DNA of 19,688 bases from CAZDYP01 sp964509505 (GTDB taxonomy: Bacteria > Chloroflexota > Anaerolineae > JACRMK01). The DNA is taken from contig CAZDYP010000091.1 of NCBI GenBank assembly GCA_964509505.1, forward strand, positions 1-19,688, given 5' to 3'. The position numbers and the translations under genes were made by a program. The notes below the pieces were generated by a model that did no database searches, was not told where the DNA came from, and saw only the letters and a list, made by a program, of their open reading frames with translations. Shown in pieces: positions 1 through 4,889 of the stretch. How positions within the stretch are numbered: the stretch's first letter is position 1; each line of letters starts with the position of its first letter.

Positions 1-542
1 TCGTTCTGCAATGCGCCTTGCACCAATGCCCAATACGTTTTCTTGATGGTGTGCGCGGCGAATTGCGCTTGCAAATGGCGTTGTGCGATAGGATGCTTGG
101 CGACGACCATCACGCCCGAGGTGTCTTTGTCCAAGCGATGCACGATGCCTGGGCGCAACGAATCTTCAAATGCTTTGAGCTCAGGATAGCGCGCCAGCAA
201 CGCGTTGACCAATGTGCCTGATGCTACGCCGTTGCCCGGATGCACGACCAGCCCCGCAGGCTTGTCCACGATGATGAGGTCGTCGTCGTCGTAGAGGATG
301 GGGATGGCGATGTCTTGCGCGACGAGTGTTGCGGCAGTGGGCGATGGTAGCGTGATGGTGATGGCGTCACCTGCTTCGAGTTTGTAGCTAGGCTTTGCTT
401 CGCGCCCATTCACCCGCACACAGCCCTCGTGAATCCAGTGTTGTAATTCGGAACGCGAATGGGGCGTGAGCTGTGCCGCGAGAAACCGGTCGAGTCGCTG
501 TCCCCCCTCTGTCAGGGTAAAACGCAAAATCTGTGAGTCCAT
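1..542 (-). CDS. rluD: RluA/RluD-family 23S rRNA pseudouridine synthase (3' end outside window)
   Basis: I translated 180 codons on the minus strand from the ATG at 542 down to base 1 without a stop. The N-terminal S4 RNA-binding domain (about residues 14-70) includes QRLDRFLA and VRVNG. The catalytic domain carries VDKPAGLVVHPG (about 92-103) and the family signature HRLDKDTSG (135-143), in which D138 is the nucleophile that attacks C1' of the target uridine. S4 plus this signature is the RluA/C/D architecture, which isomerises uridines of the large-subunit rRNA (or tRNA) in the cytoplasm. The placement directly after lspA is common in bacteria and favours RluD, but RluC-like specificity cannot be excluded. 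The remaining roughly 120-140 residues lie outside the window. An extended -10 promoter just upstream suggests its own, nearly leaderless transcript. Confidence 0.93.
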   Translation of the reverse strand, partial: MDSQILRFTLTEGGQRLDRFLAAQLTPHSRSELQHWIHEGCVRVNGREAKPSYKLEAGDAITITLPSPTAATLVAQDIAIPILYDDDDLIIVDKPAGLVVHPGNGVASGTLVNALLARYPELKAFEDSLRPGIVHRLDKDTSGVMVVAKHPIAQRHLQAQFAAHTIKKTYWALVQGALQN

Positions 543-554
543 CAAGGTAGAAGT

Positions 555-563
555 ATTATAGCA
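555..563 (-). promoter_or_regulatory. Extended -10 promoter of the pseudouridine synthase gene
   Basis: On the minus strand the sequence TGCTATAAT reads from 563 to 555, an extended -10 (TGn plus a perfect TATAAT). No good -35 is visible (TTCGTG at 17 bases spacing). The expected transcript start near 548 is only about 6 bases from the ATG at 542, and no Shine-Dalgarno is present. The message would therefore be nearly leaderless. Confidence 0.6.
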
Positions 564-594
564 AGAAAATAATGAGGCACGAAGATAAACAAAA

Positions 595-640
595 GGACAC
601 AAAAAAAGCCGTTTGTGCTAGGGCGCATCACAAACGGCTT
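595..640 (-). terminator. Intrinsic terminator downstream of lspA
   Basis: A perfect 12-bp stem is formed by 629-640 and 606-617 with an 11-base loop. On the minus strand it is followed by a T run (607 down to 601). It starts 12 bases after the lspA stop codon and separates lspA from the pseudouridine synthase gene. Confidence 0.9.
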
Positions 641-651
641 GGGGCGATTCG

Positions 652-1236
652 TTATGCAGTTGGCGGCGCACTACGCTCTATTGGTTCAATGGGTGTGGTG
701 GCTGGTTGCCCTGCTGGGGGTTGCTCAAAGCTCATATAAATCGCCAGCAACGTCACGCCAACGACCACTGAACTGTCGGCGACGTTGAACACGGGCCACC
801 AGTTCGCTTTGTAGCCGAAGTCTATGAAGTCCACGACGTAGCCGAAGCGCAGGCGATCAACCATGTTGCCGACTGCGCCGCCTAACATCAATCCTAAGCA
901 AAGGTGCATCCACAGCGGCGCGGTGCGCCGATGTTTCAGATAGTAATAGAGGATCCCGATGGTGACGACGATGGCGACCATGAGGAACAGCAAGCCGCCT
1001 TCACGGAACATGCCAAACGCTGCGCCCGAATTCTGCACGTGCGTCACACGCAACCAGTCGCCCACGGCTTCGATAGGTATCCACGACTGACCGAGCGGCA
1101 AGCGCAGCGCCACAGCCGCTTTTGTGATTTGATCCAGCGCAAACACGCTGAACGCCAACAATGGCACAACCCAGATCGGCGCGCGCGTGGGTGCAGGTTG
1201 CGCAGACGGCGCAGGTTTCAAAGTCAAACGAGTCAT
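652..1236 (-). CDS. lspA: Lipoprotein signal peptidase (signal peptidase II)
   Basis: LspA is an aspartic protease in the cytoplasmic membrane. It cleaves prolipoproteins before the diacylglyceryl-modified Cys. All conserved blocks are visible in 194 residues: DQITK (35-39), VQNSGAAFG (67-75), GGAVGNMVDRLRFGYVVDFIDF (about 119-140) with catalytic D127, and FNVADSSVVVG (150-160) with catalytic D154. Four membrane spans surround these motifs. The N-terminus has an extra Pro/Ala-rich stretch of about 20 residues before the first span, and the C-terminus has a Pro-rich tail, making it slightly longer than the usual 150-170 residues. Likely substrates in this window are the gluzincin lipoprotein at 1389-2606 and the MsrP lipoprotein at 15937. 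The start codon lacks a strong Shine-Dalgarno (GGGGA lies about 14 bases upstream). Confidence 0.97.
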   Translation of the reverse strand: MTRLTLKPAPSAQPAPTRAPIWVVPLLAFSVFALDQITKAAVALRLPLGQSWIPIEAVGDWLRVTHVQNSGAAFGMFREGGLLFLMVAIVVTIGILYYYLKHRRTAPLWMHLCLGLMLGGAVGNMVDRLRFGYVVDFIDFGYKANWWPVFNVADSSVVVGVTLLAIYMSFEQPPAGQPATTPIEPIERSAPPTA

Positions 1237-1311
1237 CTTGAGTTATGTTCATCCCCAAAATTAAGATAGCATTGAAGGGTGAAAATTCACACCATCCATT
1301 GCTTTGAGCTT

Positions 1312-1345
1312 CAAACCCGAAGGGTTTCAAAACCCTTCGGGTTTG
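1312..1345 (-). repeat. Perfect 16-bp inverted repeat at the 5' end of the lspA transcript
   Basis: Bases 1312-1327 and 1330-1345 are exact reverse complements separated by 2 bases. Each arm is itself nearly palindromic (AAACCC-GAA-GGGTTT). The repeat begins at the predicted +1 of the lspA promoter, so the mRNA would start with a very stable hairpin. It could stabilise the 5' end, be an operator, or be a dispersed palindromic element. Confidence 0.8.
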
Positions 1346-1350
1346 CAATG

Positions 1351-1379
1351 ATTCTAGGTGAGGGTAGAGAGGCTGTCAA
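1351..1379 (-). promoter_or_regulatory. Sigma70-type promoter of lspA
   Basis: On the minus strand TTGACA (1379-1374) is followed after exactly 17 bases by TAGAAT (1356-1351). This is a perfect -35, optimal spacing and a 5/6 -10. It sits about 10 bases past the stop of the upstream lipoprotein gene. Expected transcript start is near 1344, giving a 5' leader of about 108 bases that opens with the inverted repeat. Confidence 0.82.
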
Positions 1380-1388
1380 AGCGTGAGC

Positions 1389-2606
1389 TCATCTGTACTT
1401 CTGAAGCATGAACTCTTGCCAACCCTTTTCAAATTCGATGACGGATACGCCCAACACTTTCTTGAGCGAGGCGTCGAAGTCTCTAATTTGTGTTTCCTCG
1501 ATCATCCATTGCCACGCCTTCTCGCGTCCACCGAATTTTTCGACGATGTATTGCACGACAATCGTCGCTTGCGCTTGAATGTCACGATCGAGTTGTTCGT
1601 TACTGGTGTCGTCGTTGCGGAGTTGGTTGAGTTCTTTGAGCGTGAAGACTTTCTTCGCCAACGACGCTTTGACATTGGCGGGGCGCAGGTCGTTGGTGAA
1701 GTAGTAAGCCATCGCTTCGTTCAACCACAGGTAAGGCGCTTTCGGGTAGGTCGCTTCATGCACCAGCAGATGCGTCAATTCGTGTTGAATGTCGGGCACA
1801 TCTTCGGAGCGGTTCGCGCTGCTGAAGGTGCCGACGAACGATTCGGGCGACATGATGGACAACATCTTGGCGCTCGAGTTGTAGGTGGCAGCGACGCCGA
1901 GCGCCGAGCGTCCCGCGCGTGTTTGAAAAGTCGGCGACATCCGCACCAGATATTTCTCCAACGGCTGCCGTCCTGTCGCTTTGATGGCGGCGTCATGCGC
2001 GGTGTTGATGGCTTTGACCATACTCTCCACGAACGCTTCATCCCACTCATAATAGCGGAAGATGAACTTGTCGGTCTCTTTGTTTTTCTGCGGCCCCAAC
2101 TCTTCTTCATCGGGCTCGCTCAACAGCCAGCCTTGCTCCGTCCATTTGAAAACCCACACATGCTCCCCGCGCACGGTTTCTTTGAGCCACACCTTGACGT
2201 AAGGTTCTTTGACGATTTTCACTTGCGACACGGTGCCTTTGGGGTTGCGCCCCTTCCACGTATAGACAGGCGATTTTATCCAATCGCTCATCGCGCGCTT
2301 GAACGATAAATTTTCCACATCAACCTGCGCGAGTAAGGCTTGCTCATCGCCTTTATTCATCGCCTCCAAAAATTTATCCAATGTTTTCTGCACGCCCGTT
2401 TTGATGACGTTCAAGTCTTTGGACATCGGACCGCCAGGCGCAGGTTCGGCGGCGATGGCTGTGGGCGATGGCGCGACAATGGGCGATGTGGTGGGTTGCG
2501 TTGGCGCCGCGGTGGTGGGCGCAGCGGTGGTGGGCGCGGCAGTGGGATTGCCGCAGGCGACCAGCGCTGCGAGCAGCAGCGTAAGCAAAACCCATAAACG
2601 AAACAT
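1389..2606 (-). CDS. Lipoprotein with gluzincin (peptidase MA-like) metalloprotease domain
   Basis: The 405-residue protein begins with a lipoprotein signal peptide (hydrophobic 4-17, lipobox LVAC with C18), then a low-complexity PTTAAP-repeat linker (20-45). Residues about 62-165 resemble a nuclear-transport-factor-like accessory domain, which is inference. The catalytic part has HELTH (H275, E276, H279) and, 18 residues after H279, WLNEAMAYY with E297. This is the zinc-binding arrangement HExxH plus E of gluzincins of the M1/peptidase MA type. It is expected on the outer face of the membrane. The substrate is unknown. A strong Shine-Dalgarno (GAGGAGG, 2613-2620) fixes the start. The short DNA repeats encoding the linker lie near 2503-2549 (15-base units). 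Confidence 0.85.
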   Translation of the reverse strand: MFRLWVLLTLLLAALVACGNPTAAPTTAAPTTAAPTQPTTSPIVAPSPTAIAAEPAPGGPMSKDLNVIKTGVQKTLDKFLEAMNKGDEQALLAQVDVENLSFKRAMSDWIKSPVYTWKGRNPKGTVSQVKIVKEPYVKVWLKETVRGEHVWVFKWTEQGWLLSEPDEEELGPQKNKETDKFIFRYYEWDEAFVESMVKAINTAHDAAIKATGRQPLEKYLVRMSPTFQTRAGRSALGVAATYNSSAKMLSIMSPESFVGTFSSANRSEDVPDIQHELTHLLVHEATYPKAPYLWLNEAMAYYFTNDLRPANVKASLAKKVFTLKELNQLRNDDTSNEQLDRDIQAQATIVVQYIVEKFGGREKAWQWMIEETQIRDFDASLKKVLGVSVIEFEKGWQEFMLQKYR

Positions 2607-2634
2607 GAAAGTTCCTCCTCACAGATATGTTTAG

Positions 2635-2640
2635 ATTATA
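2635..2640 (-). promoter_or_regulatory. Candidate -10 box for the lipoprotein peptidase gene
   Basis: TATAAT reads on the minus strand from 2640 to 2635, giving a transcript start near 2628, about 22 bases before the start codon and just ahead of the Shine-Dalgarno. The -35 is weak (TTTCGC at 18 bases spacing). Confidence 0.5.
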
Positions 2641-2732
2641 ACAAGCGAATGGTGAGGCGCGAAACAACGACATGCGCCTATGAGGTGCGAATGAGCTAGG
2701 GATAGCTTGTTATTAGCAAATTGCGAATGTGC

Positions 2733-2762
2733 TTGACACGCCTCTTTGAAATGTGCTATCTT
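2733..2762 (+). promoter_or_regulatory. Promoter of the metallo-beta-lactamase-fold gene
   Basis: TTGACA (2733-2738) is followed by CTATCT (2756-2761, 17 bases) or TATCTT (2757-2762, 18 bases). Transcription would begin near 2768. This rules out the in-frame GTG at 2753 as a start codon, because it lies in front of the transcript. Confidence 0.7.
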
Positions 2763-2776
2763 TTCGTCATGCTCAA

Positions 2777-2782
2777 AGAGGA
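2777..2782 (+). promoter_or_regulatory. Shine-Dalgarno that sets the start of the MBL-fold gene
   Basis: AGAGGA ends 6 bases before the ATG at 2789. It is the only well-placed ribosome binding site in the region and lies downstream of the predicted transcript start. Confidence 0.75.
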
Positions 2783-2788
2783 TGCTAT

Positions 2789-3730
2789 ATGAAACGAGAT
2801 CGAGTTTCTGATGATGTGTGCGTTTTTACGAGCGCGCTCTATGCCCAAGTGACAGCGGGAGCCGTGCTAACCTCCGAAGGCGCAATTATGATTGATACGT
2901 TGCCGTTCCCAGATGAGACGCGCGAAATCATCGAGTATTTGAAAACAGAAGGTCCCCGTGGGGTCGTACGCTATCTCGTCAACACCCATCGGCACGGCGA
3001 TCATACACACGGCAACTATCTGTTTCCTGAAGCTAATATCATTGGTCATCGTTTGTGCCGTGAGACGATGCTCCGTTGGGGCGCTCAAAGTTTGGAAGAC
3101 GCCAAGCAAGCGACGCCGCAATTGGCGGAAGTGCAGCTGCGCGTGCCAGATATTACTTTCGAGCAAGAAATGTCCGTCTATCTGGGGGGCGTGACAGTGG
3201 ATTTGCTATATCTGCCCGGTCATACAATAGACGGCATTGGCGTGTTCGTGCGCGGCGAGCGCATTCTCTTTTCAGGAGATGCGTTGATGCCATTGCCCTC
3301 TTTCGTTTGGGGGGATCGCGAACAGCTGGTTGATTCGATGCAGCGTATTAAAGTGATGGAATTGGAACATATCGTGCAAGGACATGGTGATGTGCTGTTA
3401 CGCGGCGAAATCCCTGAAATTATTGATCAGGGGTTATCGTATTTGGAGCTGATTTATCAGCGCGTCAAAAAACGCTTTGAGGCGAAAGGCACGGAGCGCG
3501 ATCTGGAAAAAATCACCATCGAAAAATGCGGCATTAGCCCCATTGCCATCGAAGGAGCGCGGCAATTGCATCATGCGAATTTGTTGAAGATTTTCCGCAC
3601 GCTCAGAGAGCAACCCATCAAAGCGGACAAAGAAGACAAGGAACGCAGAGAATCTCAAGCCGCTCCAGCTAAAACGAAGCGAAGCGCGCCGACGAAGCGT
3701 GGGCGCAAAAAAGCCACCCGTGAAGCATGA
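2789..3730 (+). CDS. Metallo-beta-lactamase-fold hydrolase with basic C-terminal tail
   Basis: The 313-residue protein has the full metal-site set of the MBL superfamily: THRHGDH (H67, H69, D71, H72), LPGHTID (H145), FSGDAL (D164) and QGHGD (H199). Two metal ions, usually zinc, are expected, with hydrolysis or redox chemistry on an unknown substrate. The motif order and the YLPGHT loop resemble the glyoxalase II/quorum-quenching-like group, but specificity cannot be read. No signal peptide is seen, so it is probably cytoplasmic. The last 35 or so residues are highly charged and Lys/Arg-rich (KRSAPTKRGRKKATREA), outside the fold. I chose the ATG at 2789 over the in-frame GTG at 2753 because of the Shine-Dalgarno and promoter positions. 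Confidence 0.88.
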   Translation: MKRDRVSDDVCVFTSALYAQVTAGAVLTSEGAIMIDTLPFPDETREIIEYLKTEGPRGVVRYLVNTHRHGDHTHGNYLFPEANIIGHRLCRETMLRWGAQSLEDAKQATPQLAEVQLRVPDITFEQEMSVYLGGVTVDLLYLPGHTIDGIGVFVRGERILFSGDALMPLPSFVWGDREQLVDSMQRIKVMELEHIVQGHGDVLLRGEIPEIIDQGLSYLELIYQRVKKRFEAKGTERDLEKITIEKCGISPIAIEGARQLHHANLLKIFRTLREQPIKADKEDKERRESQAAPAKTKRSAPTKRGRKKATREA

Positions 3731-3804
3731 AGCGCGTTGGTTAGGAGAAACCCGTGTGCTGCAAGAAAGCGCTGTCTATGGTGTAGGCGCCCAACACGAT
3801 TGAT

Positions 3805-3833
3805 TTGACATCTGCTGTTGCCCATAGCATAAT
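3805..3833 (+). promoter_or_regulatory. Promoter of the T-box leader / ridA-ileS operon
   Basis: TTGACA (3805-3810), 17 bases, then CATAAT (3828-3833). The expected start near 3840 falls just ahead of the T-box Stem I. Confidence 0.8.
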
Positions 3834-3840
3834 TCCCGCC

Positions 3841-4271
3841 AATAGCGTTGATGGAAACGAGTAGCGCTTGTCGAATCGTTCAGCGAGTGCGAGCATGGTG
3901 TGAGTCGCATACGAATCCGTAGGCGCGAAAATCCTTCCGTAGCTGCCTGATGAAAGTAATTAACGTGAATTTGGGATAAGCCACAGCGAAGGCAATGCGC
4001 GCGCAACGCAGCGCCAAGCCGACCTCCGTCGGCTGGAACTGAAGTCGCGCCGGCGGGTTTTGCAGTGAGTCGGCGCGATTTTCAATCGCCCGCAACCTTA
4101 TTCCGCATTGACGTTAATTACCAAGTAGTTGAGGTCGGAGTCGCTCTCCGTTATCCAAAGCGCGGATGTGATGGCATTCGACAAAGTGACACGGCGCTTT
4201 GGCGCATGGTCAAAAGGGTGGTACCACGGGAAGCATGAACTCTCGTCCCTGTATGGGGCGGGAGTTTTTTT
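3841..4271 (+). promoter_or_regulatory. Isoleucine T-box riboswitch
   Basis: The leader shows the T-box parts in order. Stem I (about 3841-3946) has a GATGGAAACGAGTA entry (loop-E AGTA at 3860-3863), a GCGCTT/AGGCGC helix (3864-3869 with 3921-3926), an AG-bulge/distal loop region with CAGCGAG and GGTGTGAG, and a specifier loop GCGCGAAA-ATC-C in which ATC (3931-3933) is an isoleucine codon. A Stem II-like arm follows, entered by GAAAGTA and based on 3957-3966 with 4111-4120 (10 bp). Next come a small hairpin (4136-4150) and Stem III (4155-4163 with 4194-4202, 9 bp). The T-box sequence AGGGTGGTACCACGG is at 4215-4229. Its UGGU pairs with NCCA of a tRNA whose discriminator base is A, which is right for tRNA-Ile. 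Uncharged tRNA-Ile would stabilise the antiterminator and allow transcription of ridA and ileS. Confidence 0.95.
4238..4271 (+). terminator. Regulated intrinsic terminator of the T-box
   Basis: A 12-bp stem (4238-4249 with 4255-4266, two G-U pairs) with a 5-base loop is followed by a run of T (4265-4271). The CGTCCCT part (4244-4250) can instead pair with the AGGG and ACG of the T-box sequence, giving the mutually exclusive antiterminator. Confidence 0.93.
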
Positions 4272-4284
4272 ATTGCAGATTTTC

Positions 4285-4360
4285 GATAGCCAGTAGTCCG
4301 ATTCATCCTGATAAACATGAATCTATCTGGTTACTGGCTACTAACTACTGATTACTGAGG
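4285..4360 (+). repeat. Heptamer array with inverted left arm in front of ridA
   Basis: From 4331 four 7-base units follow in tandem: TTACTGG, CTACTAA, CTACTGA, TTACTGA (register ACTRRYT). Bases 4287-4295 are the exact reverse complement of 4332-4340, so the array has an inverted copy on its left. The last unit runs into GAGGT (4357-4361), which serves as the ridA Shine-Dalgarno. The same family is seen at 16918-16982. Confidence 0.7.
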
Positions 4361-4365
4361 TAAAC

Positions 4366-4776
4366 ATGCAACGCCAAAATATCTCAAGCGGCACTCAATG
4401 GGAGCCCATCGTCGGCTATTCGCGCGCAGTGCGGGTGGGCAACGTCGTGCATGTCTCTGGTACGACGGCGACCGATGCGAACGGGCAACTCGTCGGCGTG
4501 GGCGATGCGTACGCGCAGACGAAGCAAGCCTTACGCAACATCGAGCGCGCCCTCACGTTGGCAGGCGCGAGTCTGAAGGATGTGGTGCGGACGCGCGTCT
4601 ATGTGACGCACATTGACGAATGGGAGCTCGTCGGCAAGGCGCATGGCGAGGTCTTCGGCGACATTCGCCCCGCAACAAGCATGGTTGAGGTCTCGCGGCT
4701 GATTGACGCGAAGATGTTGGTGGAGATTGAAGCGGAGGCGATGATTACGCCAACGGCGGTTACGCCAAACGGATAA
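4366..4776 (+). CDS. ridA: RidA/YjgF-family enamine/imine deaminase
   Basis: The 136-residue protein matches the Rid family. It has an N-terminal strand RVGNVVHVSGT (23-33), a helix AYAQTKQALRNIERAL (48-63), SLKDVVRTRVYVTHID (69-84) and the C-terminal signature RPATSMVEVSRL...LVEIEAEA (101-125). R101 corresponds to the substrate-carboxylate-binding arginine and E120 to the conserved acid. RidA hydrolyses 2-aminoacrylate and related enamine/imine products of PLP enzymes, notably those from threonine/serine dehydratase (IlvA) in isoleucine synthesis. The strand-end motif is SGTTAT rather than SGQ, so it may belong to a Rid subgroup other than archetypal RidA. It is the first gene behind the isoleucine T-box, 113 bases ahead of ileS. 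The Shine-Dalgarno GAGGT lies 4 bases from ATG. Confidence 0.88.
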   Translation: MQRQNISSGTQWEPIVGYSRAVRVGNVVHVSGTTATDANGQLVGVGDAYAQTKQALRNIERALTLAGASLKDVVRTRVYVTHIDEWELVGKAHGEVFGDIRPATSMVEVSRLIDAKMLVEIEAEAMITPTAVTPNG

Positions 4777-4830
4777 ATGGAGGACAATGGAGGCCATCCG
4801 TTGTCGAACAATCCGCGATAAGTGTTCACG

Positions 4831-4868
4831 AAGCACACAAAGAAAGACTTGTCTCGATGTGCTTTGTG
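4831..4868 (+). repeat. Inverted repeat in the ridA-ileS spacer
   Basis: AAGCACA (4831-4837) pairs with TGTGCTT (4858-4864), and the overlapping CACAAAG (4836-4842) pairs with CTTTGTG (4862-4868). The two 7-bp hairpins exclude each other. There is no T run, so this is not an intrinsic terminator. It ends 13 bases before the ileS Shine-Dalgarno. Confidence 0.55.
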
Positions 4869-4880
4869 TTAAATCAACAA

Positions 4881-4885
4881 GAGGT
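4881..4885 (+). promoter_or_regulatory. Shine-Dalgarno that sets the ileS start
   Basis: GAGGT ends 4 bases before the ATG at 4890. The earlier in-frame ATG at 4857 lacks any ribosome binding site and would add 11 residues not found in the family. Confidence 0.75.
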
Positions 4886-4889
4886 CACT

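Noticed and set aside
1383..2309. Long open frame on the plus strand (308 codons) opposite the lipoprotein peptidase
   Set aside because: It mirrors the codon pattern of the minus-strand gene, which has a signal peptide, HELTH motif and strong binding site.
2753..2788. GTG at 2753 as start of the MBL-fold gene
   Set aside because: It lies in the predicted promoter, ahead of the transcript start, and has no Shine-Dalgarno. The ATG at 2789 has one.
3776..4095. Short minus-strand open frames in the gap before ridA
   Set aside because: The region is fully explained by T-box RNA structure on the plus strand.
3941..4130. Second complete T-box Stem I (tandem T-box) with specifier ATT at 4117-4119
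   Set aside because: The GAAAGTA entry fits, but the AG-bulge and distal-loop motifs are missing and there is only one T-box sequence and terminator. An enlarged Stem II is the simpler reading.
4857..4889. ATG at 4857 as ileS start
   Set aside because: No ribosome binding site, and it overlaps a hairpin arm. The ATG at 4890 has GAGGT at good spacing and gives a family-like N-terminus.
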